This document shows positions 25,862 through 34,258 of a stretch of 64,000 bases of DNA, piece by piece. Each line of letters begins with the position of its first letter. Position 1 is the first letter of the stretch. The notes under the pieces are model-generated. The model was not told where the DNA came from. It searched no databases and saw nothing but the letters and a program-made list of their open reading frames with translations. The position numbers were made by a program, and so were the translations under genes. The DNA comes from JANXSF01 sp043755435 (GTDB lineage Bacteria; Acidobacteriota; Terriglobia; Bryobacterales; Bryobacteraceae): the NCBI GenBank assembly GCA_043755435.1, contig JAYUSZ010000073.1, positions 13,301-77,300 on the forward strand, written 5' to 3'.

Positions 25862-27145
25862 TTAGTGCGCCGGAGCGTGTTCGTGAACTTCACTAAGCAC
25901 GTTAGTCAGGTTTCCATTGTTATTGAAAGCCATTGGTTCGGCCTGGCCGACAATTTCCAAAGCGGAATCAGCTTCAATCTGCTTGCGAAGATTTTCACTG
26001 AGGAACATTGTGGACAGTTCCATGGAATTCCTGATCCAACCGATTGTTACTTCCGACTGATCCAATTTACCTACTGTAGGCATCAGGACGCTAAGGCATT
26101 CCCGGTCCGTCGGAAAGTGAATTGGGATTTTGATTGCAGCGGGAGTGGATGCGGTAAGGGAATTAATGCGTGTGGGATTCCAGTCAATCTTTGACAGCAG
26201 ATTGTCGTGAATAATATCTGCCATCCCCAGGCCTACGCCATTGCCATAGCTCATGGAGCTTAGGTCGCGAATATAGAGGCGTTGAAACTTGGGACCGGGC
26301 CAAGGATTGTATTCTCCTTGCACGCTGCGATTGACCACTTTGGTATCCATCCCGGCACCGGAAATATTTTTGCCGATTTCGGTGAGGATCAGAATATCGA
26401 GGTCCATGGGAACGCGGCCCATCCAGGACTTCACCAGCGCCAGCAATTCTTCTTCGCGCTTTTCCATTACTTCAACGGGAACAGCTGTTACCTGGCCCGT
26501 GCTGTGGTTGGCGTCTTCGAGAACTGCTAAGCCACCGAGGATCTTCCCGGAAGCCAGAACCTGCCGGCCGACGCTACGGATCACGTGTTCCAAGCCGAGC
26601 TTATAGGCGTAGGTGTGATAGCGCTGAGCACCGGCGAATTTGCCGAGTCCAATGGCCATCATCTTGAACAAACCACTTTCGATTTTGCCGGCGAAATCGG
26701 TGTGCCATTTTACGCGGCCGACGAGCATTACGCCATCGCTATTGAAAGCGTTCTTGTCCATGAAGGCTTCAATGCCGTTGGAGTCTTTGCCTAGCGAGAC
26801 GACATCAAGCTGGCTAATGACGGGGCAACCCATGGTGGCTTCGTGAATGCCGTAATGTGCAAGCACGTCGGCCTGGCCTTCGGCGGTGGCGGCACCGTGG
26901 CTGCCCATGGCTGGGAAAATGAAAGGCGTGCAGCCTTGGGACGTCCAATAATCGACCACTGCCTTGACGATGGTAGAAATGTTGATGATGCCGCGGCTGC
27001 CGACACCAATAGCGATTCGGGCGCCCGGCTTTACGCGCGAGGCAAATTGGGAGGATTGCAATTCAGCGAGAACTGAGCCTCGAACGTCCTTCAATCCGCG
27101 GTCAGGAAAGTGTTGGTTTACTTTAAGAAGCCTTGGGAATTCCAT
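25862..27145 (-). CDS. LarA-superfamily (DUF2088) nickel-pincer-type enzyme candidate
   Basis: 427 residues. The N-terminal half reads ARIAIGVGSRGI, IFPAMGSHGAATAEGQADVL, VKWHTDFAGKIESGLFKMM and AIGLGKFAGAQRYHTYA. In lactate racemase LarA the catalytic and nickel residues are His108, His174, Lys184 and His200. Here His83, His148, Lys161 and His177 occur in the same order, with spacings of 65, 13 and 16 against 66, 10 and 16. LarA's DHTRP-type motif is replaced by VGSRGI, so this is a relative and not lactate racemase itself. Substrate unknown. It needs LarB/LarE/LarC-made cofactor if active; larB is at 5159. Confidence 0.75.
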   Translation of the reverse strand: MEFPRLLKVNQHFPDRGLKDVRGSVLAELQSSQFASRVKPGARIAIGVGSRGIINISTIVKAVVDYWTSQGCTPFIFPAMGSHGAATAEGQADVLAHYGIHEATMGCPVISQLDVVSLGKDSNGIEAFMDKNAFNSDGVMLVGRVKWHTDFAGKIESGLFKMMAIGLGKFAGAQRYHTYAYKLGLEHVIRSVGRQVLASGKILGGLAVLEDANHSTGQVTAVPVEVMEKREEELLALVKSWMGRVPMDLDILILTEIGKNISGAGMDTKVVNRSVQGEYNPWPGPKFQRLYIRDLSSMSYGNGVGLGMADIIHDNLLSKIDWNPTRINSLTASTPAAIKIPIHFPTDRECLSVLMPTVGKLDQSEVTIGWIRNSMELSTMFLSENLRKQIEADSALEIVGQAEPMAFNNNGNLTNVLSEVHEHAPAH

Positions 27146-27378
27146 CTGTTGCAGTATATCGCGTCTGCTTGGGTGGGCGCGAGGGCTGGCAGGGTAATCT
27201 GTTGCAGGAGCAGGGAAAAGAAATTGAAATGGTGAGTGATGGATAAAGTTCGCATCAGTCAGGCGGGGAGAGAGGCGTGGGAGACGGAAGTTGTGCCGGC
27301 CGCCTGATTGATGAGAATGTGCAGTGAGCTAAACCGCCGCCCTAGTGGTTTGGTTCGCGGACTTAATGCGCGCCGCCT

Positions 27379-27469
27379 GCGAAATCCAGGACGGGGCTGC
27401 AATTCAGGTGAAGATGTCCTACTTACGGAAGATGTGCAAGTGAATTGAACCCCCGTCCCGGAGTTTCGC
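27379..27469. repeat. Large imperfect palindrome (33-base arms)
   Basis: The left arm from 27379 (GCGAAATCC, GGACGGGGCTGCAATTCA) and the right arm up to 27469 (TGAATTGAACCCCCGTCCCGG then AGTTTCGC, read as its complement) pair at about 80% of positions over 33 bases, with a loop of about 25 bases. No gene is supported in 27146-27815; a minus-strand frame at 27259-27573 overlaps this hairpin and has no protein-like features. Confidence 0.55.
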
Positions 27470-27575
27470 GAACTTGACGTTACATGTGTGGTCCATGGCT
27501 TGCAACTGCCGTTTCCAGGATGAAGTAGAATCACCCGAAGGGTGAGACTGAAGTGCTCGAAAAAGGCCGTCAAAA

Positions 27576-27667
27576 GGGGACACCCGCACCAGGCAGCCCG
27601 CTTAGTTAGGGCAACGGTGTGATTTTATGTTGGATTATCGTAGCTTATGCCAGGCACCCGTGTCCCC
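27576..27667. repeat. 92-base element with GGGGACA/TGTCCCC ends
   Basis: GGGGACACCCGCACCAGGC (27576-27594) and GCCAGGCACCCGTGTCCCC (27649-27667) form imperfect inverted ends. The GGGGACA terminus and size resemble the element at 19984-20067, which suggests one dispersed family. No ORF is inside. Confidence 0.55.
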
Positions 27668-27758
27668 GTTTGGCTCGCAATACCCAGATTTAGGATCAAT
27701 GTGTTGCTTGGTCCAGACACGACAATCCCCGTTTCTTGCGTTGCTTATCTATCGCCCT

Positions 27759-27790
27759 AAAAAACAGCCCCCGGTTTTCATCGGGGGCTG
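27759..27790 (-). terminator. Intrinsic terminator of clpC
   Basis: Read on the minus strand, CAGCCCCCGATGAAAACCGG then GGGCTG forms a strong stem with a short loop and is followed by TTTTTT. It lies 26 bases after the clpC stop. Confidence 0.9.
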
Positions 27791-27815
27791 TTGGGTTGGT
27801 CGTGAGGTGCTTTAA

Positions 27816-30305
27816 TTAGAAGGCGAACAGTACAGTGGGCTCGTAGGAGGCCACTGCTGTTCCGCCGGCTGCGAGAACGGCTTCTTCCGTTTCTTCGGGC
27901 TTGTTCAATTGACGGCAATAGATGCCGGTGTCGCTTAGGTATACCTCGAATTCTCCAGGTCGGGGCAGCGATCCTTGGATCAATGCTTCCGATAGCGGAT
28001 CTTCGATGTACTTTTGGAGTGCCCTGCGCAGTGGGCGAGCTCCGTAGCTTCTGTCGGTACAGGTCTTCTCCAGAATGTATTTAGAAGCTTCTGGCGTAAG
28101 GCTGATCTTGATCTGCTTCTCGCCGAGGTTCACGTTGAGCTGATCCACCAGCAAGCCGATGATCTGGATCAAGTCCTCGTCCGCCAAGGAGGTGAAGAGG
28201 ATTATTTCGTCCAGACGATTGAGGAATTCAGGGTTAAAGGCGCGCTTCACTTCGCCCATAACCTGATCGTCCATCTTTGGTCCAAGACCAGAGGACGCTG
28301 GTCCCTGGAAGCCTAGCTGCGACTTCTTATCAAGGAACCGGGCTCCTAGATTCGATGTCATGATGATGATGGTGTTCTTGAAATCGACGGAATTGCCAAG
28401 GCCATCGGTTAGTTGACCATCTTCAAATACCTGCAACAGAATGTTGTAAATATCAGGGTGAGCCTTTTCGATTTCGTCGAGCAGAATAATGGAATACGGC
28501 GAACGCTTGACGCGCTCAGTCAACTGCCCGCCTTCCTCATAACCGACATAGCCCGGAGGCGAACCGATCAACTTCGATACGGAATGCTTTTCCATGTACT
28601 CGGACATATCAAAACGAATGAGTGATTTTTCGCTGCCAAAAAGGAATTCAGCAAGTGCCCGCGCAACCTCGGTCTTGCCGACGCCTGTTGGGCCAAGAAA
28701 CAGGAACGAACCAGATGGCCGCTTGGGAGATTTTAACCCTGCGCGGCTGCGGCGGATGGCGCGGGACAAAGCGCTAATGGCCTTTTCCTGGCTGACAATC
28801 CGTTTATGCAGCATTTCTTCAATGCGCAAGAGTTTCTTGATTTCTTCTTCCTTGATGGCGGTCATGGGGACGCCAGTCCAGCGTGCCACTACGTCTTCAA
28901 TGTCATCCTTGGTGACAATACCCGTGGAGGTGTCGTCCAAGTTGTATTTGTCACGCAGAAGGCGCAGGTTTTCGCGTTCTTTGCGTTCTTCATCGGAATA
29001 GAAACGAGCCTTTTCAAATTCATGGTTGGCAATGGCGTTTTCCATGCGGTGCACGATGAACTTGATGCGCTTTTGAATGTCGGCGACTTCTGATGGAAGC
29101 GTGGTTTGGCGCAACTTTACGCGTGCCCCCGCTTCGTCGATCAGATCGATAGCCTTGTCTGGCAGAAAACGGTCGGGAATGAAGCGGCTGGAAGCGTACA
29201 CCGAGCTTTCAATGGCTTCGTCGGTGTAGGAAACGGCGTGGAACTTTTCGTACCGTTCCTTGATGCCATACATGATTTTGACGGCATCCTTTTCGTTCGG
29301 GGGCGGAACCTTGACGGCCTGGAAACGACGTTCGAGCGAGCGGTCCTTTTCGATGGATTTACGGAATTCAGCCGGAGTGGTGGCACCGATGCATTGTATT
29401 TCGCCACGGCTTAAAGCTGGCTTCAAGATATTGGCGGCATCGAGCGAACCTTCTGCCGAGCCGGCACCAACTAAAGTGTGCAATTCATCGATGAAGATTA
29501 TTGCGTTCTGGTTTTCCATCAATTCCTTCATGATGGTTTTCAAGCGTTCTTCAAACTGGCCGCGATATTTTGTACCGGCTACGATGAGGGAAAGATCGAG
29601 TGCCAGAATGCGCTTGTCGGCCAGGAAGCTGGGCACGTCACCATCGGCAATGCGCTGGGCCAACCCTTCGACAATTGCTGTTTTGCCAACGCCTGGTTCG
29701 CCGATTAAGACGGGATTATTTTTTGTACGGCGGCAAAGAATTTGGACAACACGCTCCGTTTCATAATCACGTCCAATCAGCGGGTCGATGGTGCCATCGA
29801 TGGCAGCCTGGGTTAGATCGCGACTGAACTCGCCGAGCAGCGAACTTTCTTTGGGACGATTGGAAGAAACTTTTTCGGAACTGGAGCGGGCGATTTCGTC
29901 GCGTACCTGACTGAGACGCAAGCTGCGTTCGTGCAGAATTTCAGCGGCAAAACATTTTTCTTCGCGTAGAAGGCCAAGCAACAAATGCTCTGTGCCAATA
30001 TGTTTGTGGTTTAACCGTTCGGCTTCTTCGGCACCGAATGCCAGCACACGCTTGCATTCATGCGAGAGAGGCAAATCCACGGAAGTGGAAACCTTTTCGC
30101 GAATCGTTGTGTGAGATTCAATTTGTTTGCGAATGGATTCAATGGCGGCGTGCGACCGCAAAAACCGATTTGCCAACGCCTTGTCTTCGCGCAGAAGGCC
30201 AAGCAGCAAATGCTCGGTTTCTATATATGGGCTTCCGAACTGGGAAGCTTCGTAGCGGGCGAAGAAGATTACTCGTCTCGCTTTTTCTGTGTAACGTTCA
30301 AACAT
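27816..30305 (-). CDS. clpC: ClpC-type Clp protease ATP-binding subunit
   Basis: 829 residues. The N-terminal double Clp_N repeat is ERYTEKARRVIFFARYEA ... YIETEHLLLGLLRE, repeated as HIGTEHLLLGLLREE. AAA+ module 1 has Walker A GEPGVGKT (202-209) and IIFIDELHTLVGAG. A UVR/M-domain-like middle segment (HEFEKARFYSDEERKE) separates it from module 2, with Walker A GPTGVGKT and ILLDEIEKAHPDIYNILLQV. The middle segment and the length identify ClpC rather than ClpA or ClpB. It unfolds substrates for ClpP (not in the window). A lolD-like gene ends 17 bases upstream, so the two are probably cotranscribed; an intrinsic terminator follows. Confidence 0.95.
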   Translation of the reverse strand: MFERYTEKARRVIFFARYEASQFGSPYIETEHLLLGLLREDKALANRFLRSHAAIESIRKQIESHTTIREKVSTSVDLPLSHECKRVLAFGAEEAERLNHKHIGTEHLLLGLLREEKCFAAEILHERSLRLSQVRDEIARSSSEKVSSNRPKESSLLGEFSRDLTQAAIDGTIDPLIGRDYETERVVQILCRRTKNNPVLIGEPGVGKTAIVEGLAQRIADGDVPSFLADKRILALDLSLIVAGTKYRGQFEERLKTIMKELMENQNAIIFIDELHTLVGAGSAEGSLDAANILKPALSRGEIQCIGATTPAEFRKSIEKDRSLERRFQAVKVPPPNEKDAVKIMYGIKERYEKFHAVSYTDEAIESSVYASSRFIPDRFLPDKAIDLIDEAGARVKLRQTTLPSEVADIQKRIKFIVHRMENAIANHEFEKARFYSDEERKERENLRLLRDKYNLDDTSTGIVTKDDIEDVVARWTGVPMTAIKEEEIKKLLRIEEMLHKRIVSQEKAISALSRAIRRSRAGLKSPKRPSGSFLFLGPTGVGKTEVARALAEFLFGSEKSLIRFDMSEYMEKHSVSKLIGSPPGYVGYEEGGQLTERVKRSPYSIILLDEIEKAHPDIYNILLQVFEDGQLTDGLGNSVDFKNTIIIMTSNLGARFLDKKSQLGFQGPASSGLGPKMDDQVMGEVKRAFNPEFLNRLDEIILFTSLADEDLIQIIGLLVDQLNVNLGEKQIKISLTPEASKYILEKTCTDRSYGARPLRRALQKYIEDPLSEALIQGSLPRPGEFEVYLSDTGIYCRQLNKPEETEEAVLAAGGTAVASYEPTVLFAF

Positions 30306-30322
30306 AAATTAAACGTGGCCCA

Positions 30323-31081
30323 CTAATTCAGGCCAGCCTCCCCTATAGATGATTCGAAGGACGAAGTGAGTCCCGCCTGATCCTGAAAAAAAACTTCTGG
30401 TTGCAAATGTCCAGCCGCAAGGCGAACCACACGGTCGCATTGGCTGGCAAAACGGGGGTTGTGTGTTACATAAACCGAGGTAAGACCGTGGGCCTGATGC
30501 AGATCCGCCAATAGTTGGGCGATCATACTACCGGTCCTTTCATCCAAGTTGCCGGTTGGTTCGTCGGCGAAAAGGAATTTTGGTTTTGTAACCAAGGCCC
30601 GCGCCAGGACAACGCGCTGCTGCTCGCCGCCGGATAATTCCCCAGAGCGGTGGTGTGCTCGCGATCCCAACCCGACTTCCTGCAATCGGCTCCAGCCAAG
30701 AGATTTTGCTTCCTCTTTAGAAATAGATGCCTCACCCCGAATCAAAAGCGGCATAATTACATTCTCAAGTGCAGTAAATTCTGGCAGCAGGTAGTGAATC
30801 TGCCAAACGAAGCCAATTTCCCGGTTGCGGAATTCGGCGAGTTCCTCAGCATTAAGACTTGTAATCTCCCTCTGACCAAAGTATATCTTGCCCCCAGAGG
30901 GCCTGTCGAGACCGCTGAGCAAGTGTAACAACGTAGACTTTCCTGCACCGGACTCCCCCACCAGCGCAAGCCGCTCTCCGTGACGAATCTCTAAATTCAT
31001 ATCGTCAAAAATGGTCAAAGTATTGTCGCCGGATCGGTACCGTTTGGAAAGCCCGATGGTGCGAATGACGGTTTCGTTCAC
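30323..31081 (-). CDS. ABC transporter ATP-binding protein (LolD/MacB type)
   Basis: 252 residues from GTG 31081, with AGGA about 7 bases upstream. Walker A is GESGAGKST, the Q-loop region reads IGFVWQIHYLLPEFTALENV, the signature is LSGGEQQRVVLARAL, and Walker B is FLFADEPTGNLD, followed by the H-loop VYVTHNP. The 'YLLPEFTALENVIMPL' block is typical of LolD and related lipoprotein-release or MacB-type ATPases. In the usual arrangement lolC/E would be adjacent; here the downstream neighbour is clpC and no permease is present, so the partner membrane protein must be elsewhere. Confidence 0.88.
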   Translation of the reverse strand: MNETVIRTIGLSKRYRSGDNTLTIFDDMNLEIRHGERLALVGESGAGKSTLLHLLSGLDRPSGGKIYFGQREITSLNAEELAEFRNREIGFVWQIHYLLPEFTALENVIMPLLIRGEASISKEEAKSLGWSRLQEVGLGSRAHHRSGELSGGEQQRVVLARALVTKPKFLFADEPTGNLDERTGSMIAQLLADLHQAHGLTSVYVTHNPRFASQCDRVVRLAAGHLQPEVFFQDQAGLTSSFESSIGEAGLN

Positions 31082-31189
31082 GTTAATCCTAGGCTAGCAC
31101 GTGGAGGCCCGTGTTCGGCCTTAGGGGAACGCATTAGACAGCAGTATGAAATGGACCCAAGGACCGATGAGCCGCAGGTACTCTACAAC

Positions 31190-31221
31190 AAAAAAGCGTC
31201 CCTGTTTCCAGAGACGCTTTT
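31190..31221 (-). terminator. Intrinsic terminator after the 31253 gene
   Basis: On the minus strand GCGTCTCTGGAAACAGGGACGC forms a 9-base stem with a GAAA loop and is followed by TTTTTT. The mirrored A-run on the other side makes it potentially bidirectional. It sits about 30 bases after the stop of the exported protein gene. Confidence 0.85.
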
Positions 31222-31252
31222 GTTGCTGAACGGGTTTCCTAAGACAGTAAGA

Positions 31253-32530
31253 CTACTTCTTTTTTGGAATTGCTTTCTTCACTGCTGGAGCCGCTTTCTT
31301 GGCACCGGGAGCAGCAGTTGGTATGGGTGTTGGCCAACCCTTGATTTTGTTGCTTTCCACTTCGACGGTCATCATGAAAGGTTCTTTGGTGAACGCCTTT
31401 GCAACCGATTCGAATTCGATTTCGGTTCCTGGATCGGCCTTACCGGGCAGTGATCCACCTTCTGCGATGACGATGGTGATTTCGGGCGTGGTGGCATCGG
31501 CAACGGCCACTACGATTTCCTTTGGCTTGATGGCAGGCTTATGGGAAAGCACTTTGCCCTTCATGGGAGGAACTGCGGAATCTTTTACAGAGTCCTTGAA
31601 GTAGGTATCGCCTTCTGCGCCAACCAAAGCTTTTTTCACGGCGATCCAGAGGGCCAACTGAGGATTCGTCTTTTTTAGCTCCTCTTCCTCTTCATTCAAT
31701 TCTTCTTGAACGGTCTTGATAGCGAAGCCACTGGGAGGAAACGGGTTTGCCAGGGAGCTTTCAATCAGTTTGTCGAGGTCCTTTTTTGAACCTTTGTAAC
31801 CGATATAGTTTTTCTCAATGTAGGCGGCGGCCTTTTTCTTATCGCCATCGGGTAGTGCACCGGGGCCGTTAAGGGCTGATGCGCGAGCAATGTGCCAGAA
31901 AGCTTCAGGATAACGAGCTACCTTCTTTTGGGCGATGATCGATACACCCATGGCATAGGAATTCGAGGCGATGGAGGGGTCGGCTTGAATTTCCTTCTTC
32001 AGATATTCTTCGGTGAGAACAGGATCTTTTTTGGCCAAGACCAATGCATATAAAGTGCCTTTGGCCAGATCCTTGTAGTACTTCTTCTGCGCCGGCCATG
32101 CTGCATCGGTAACACCTGCTGGCTTTTCACCGAGCATTCCCAACAACTGGTTGGCAGACTTTTCAGCCATATCGGGTTCGCCTTGTGCCGCTGCCATTTG
32201 AACGACGTAGCCGACTACCATCATGTTTGGTGGCTTTGTGGTGTCGAGAGCTAAATAGTCTTTCGAACTGGAGTACATCTCCTTGGCTTTGTTGGTGGCC
32301 CCATAGGCACCTATATAAAGGCCAAGCCGCTGCAATTTGAAATCCGTCTCAGGGTACTTTTGTTTCCATTGGTCCAAGAGTTCAAGCTGTTTGGCACCTT
32401 GAACTTTGAGAATTTCCTGATATAGATCGTACTCTGCGCGATCCTTCCAATTCTGCGCTGCTGGTTGTGCAATTCCTACACTGCATAGCAAAGCGCTTAG
32501 CGTGAGCCCCATTAATAGTTTCGATTTCAT
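31253..32530 (-). CDS. Exported alpha-helical repeat protein, function unknown
   Basis: 425 residues from ATG 32530 (MKSKLLMGLTLSALLCSVGIAQ signal); an ATG at 32584 would put 18 residues before the signal. The body is mostly helical and TPR-like: WKDRAEYDLYQEILKVQ, LDQWKQKYPETDFKL, KKYYKDLAKGTLYALVLAKK, PEAFWHIARASALNG. The C-terminal 120 residues are a beta domain with a Lys/Ala/Pro tail (APGAKKAAPAVKKAIPKKK). I know similar exported proteins in acidobacteria only as hypothetical. It has its own terminator and no close neighbours on the strand. Confidence 0.78.
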   Translation of the reverse strand: MKSKLLMGLTLSALLCSVGIAQPAAQNWKDRAEYDLYQEILKVQGAKQLELLDQWKQKYPETDFKLQRLGLYIGAYGATNKAKEMYSSSKDYLALDTTKPPNMMVVGYVVQMAAAQGEPDMAEKSANQLLGMLGEKPAGVTDAAWPAQKKYYKDLAKGTLYALVLAKKDPVLTEEYLKKEIQADPSIASNSYAMGVSIIAQKKVARYPEAFWHIARASALNGPGALPDGDKKKAAAYIEKNYIGYKGSKKDLDKLIESSLANPFPPSGFAIKTVQEELNEEEEELKKTNPQLALWIAVKKALVGAEGDTYFKDSVKDSAVPPMKGKVLSHKPAIKPKEIVVAVADATTPEITIVIAEGGSLPGKADPGTEIEFESVAKAFTKEPFMMTVEVESNKIKGWPTPIPTAAPGAKKAAPAVKKAIPKKK

Positions 32531-32782
32531 TAGCAACACCGCTTGCCTCCCGGTCAATTGTATTCCTCTAAAAGCTGGCAACACTAATCTCTCACACTCA
32601 AGGAGCGATTAGACTTGCAATTGCGGAGTATAGCTGAAATTTCAGTCTCGCCGCAACCGCAGCCTCCTTACACTGCTTGGATTCCGCAACCAGGAAATAT
32701 GTTCCCAAAACAATTGGAAAATCCTGTTCCATTAAAAGCCTAGGGTTGTGCTAGAATCCTGACTTCAATCCTGACTTCCTCA

Positions 32783-34258
32783 ATGCGCACTTTCGATATT
32801 GCAGTTCTTGTTGCCTATCTCGCGGGAATTACGTGGTTTGGGGCCCAATTTCGCGGTTCGCAGAAAACCCTAAAAGACTATTTTCTGGGTGGGCGCGATA
32901 CGCCCTGGTGGGCTATTGCCTTCTCCATTGTTTCGGCTGAAACCAGTACTTTGACGGTGATAGGTACCCCCGGAATTGCTTTTGGTGGCAACTTTGGATT
33001 TTTACAAGTTGTACTGGGTTACCTGCTGGCACGGATTGTAATTAGCACTTTATTTTTGCCGCTTTACTTTCGCGGCGAGATGTATACGGCATACGAACTG
33101 ATGCAGCGGCGCTTTGGGCACAACATTCGCAAACTGACGGCGGGGAGTTTTCTGGTGTTGCGGGCGATGGCTGAAGGGGTTCGTGTATTTGCGATTTCCA
33201 TTGTGATTTCGATTATTTTAGGGACTGGCGAAATTCCATCCATTCTGCTGATTGTTTGCCTGACTCTCTTCTACACGTTTGAGGGGGGGATGACGGCGGT
33301 AATTTGGACCGATGTTGTGCAGATGTTCCTGTATATTGCGGGAGCGATTATTAGTTTGTTCGTTATTCTGAACCAGATTCCAGATGGTGCGGCTCATGTT
33401 TGGAAGATGGCTTCGGATGCAAATAAATTGCAGATTTTCGATTTTCGATTCGAGTGGACTTACGAATTCTTTCAGCGACCGTACAGTTTTTTAGCCGGGG
33501 TGCTAGGCGGGGCGTTCCTTACCACTGCGAGCCATGGAACAGAGCAGCTTATGGTGCAGCGATTATTGGCGGCTCGGTCTGAAAGTGACAGCAGGAAGGC
33601 GCTTTTCGCGAGTTGGTTTGTAATTCTCTTTCAATTTACGTTGTTTCTGACCATCGGCGTTATTCTGTGGGTCTACTATCAGGACAACAATCTGGCGGTG
33701 CCGGCAAAGTTGGATCGCATTTACCCGCAGTTTATTTGGAATTCTTTGCCTACTCCAATTGCGGGGCTGGTGATGGCAGCTATTTTAGCGGCCGCGATGT
33801 CTAACCTTAGCGCTGCGCTGAATGCACTGGCATCCACTACGATCATGGATTTTTTCAAACCGTACTCTAAGACGAAGCGGACGGAAGAAGAGTACTTGAG
33901 GCTTGCACGATGGACAACGGTGGTTTGGGGCGGGGTGCTGTTTGGCATCGCTTTGATCGCGCAGAATGTGAAGTCAGTACTGGAGAGTGGGCTGTCGATT
34001 GCGTCCATTGTTTATGGGTCCTTGCTGGGTGTGTTCCTGTTGGGCCGGCTTACAAAGAACGTTGGTGAGAAGGCGGCGATGACGGGAATGCTTTGTGGTT
34101 TGGTTCTGATGCTGTACATTTATACGCAAACGAAAATTGCCTTTACGTGGTACGTCTTAATAGGAACTTCGGTCACAATGGCGACGGCACTACTAGCGTC
34201 CCTGGTGGTAACTGAGCAGGTAAAAGAGCAGGTTAAGGAGAACAATGTCACAACTTAA
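32783..34258 (+). CDS. Sodium:solute symporter (SSS family)
   Basis: 491 residues with about 13 membrane helices. Family blocks are KTLKDYFLGGRDTPWWAIAF, SAETSTLTVIGTPGIAFGGN, YTFEGGMTAVIWTDVVQM and MAAILAAAMSNLSAALNALA. The substrate could be a sugar, amino acid, nucleoside or organic acid. Its last 14 bases overlap the start of the APC permease gene, so the two transporters are cotranscribed. A direct repeat AATCCTGACTTC (two copies, about 32754-32778) lies just before the ATG. Confidence 0.92.
   Translation: MRTFDIAVLVAYLAGITWFGAQFRGSQKTLKDYFLGGRDTPWWAIAFSIVSAETSTLTVIGTPGIAFGGNFGFLQVVLGYLLARIVISTLFLPLYFRGEMYTAYELMQRRFGHNIRKLTAGSFLVLRAMAEGVRVFAISIVISIILGTGEIPSILLIVCLTLFYTFEGGMTAVIWTDVVQMFLYIAGAIISLFVILNQIPDGAAHVWKMASDANKLQIFDFRFEWTYEFFQRPYSFLAGVLGGAFLTTASHGTEQLMVQRLLAARSESDSRKALFASWFVILFQFTLFLTIGVILWVYYQDNNLAVPAKLDRIYPQFIWNSLPTPIAGLVMAAILAAAMSNLSAALNALASTTIMDFFKPYSKTKRTEEEYLRLARWTTVVWGGVLFGIALIAQNVKSVLESGLSIASIVYGSLLGVFLLGRLTKNVGEKAAMTGMLCGLVLMLYIYTQTKIAFTWYVLIGTSVTMATALLASLVVTEQVKEQVKENNVTT

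Noticed and set aside
27259..27573. 104-codon minus-strand frame between the LarA-like gene and clpC
   Set aside because: It spans the large palindrome, has no signal, domain or ribosome site, and its composition is Arg/Ser/Thr-rich like a shadow of structured DNA.
31082..31140. Possible CIRCE element upstream of the lolD-like/clpC operon
   Set aside because: A CACGTGCTAGCC stretch was noticed but the TTAGCACTC-N9-GAGTGCTAA repeat is absent.
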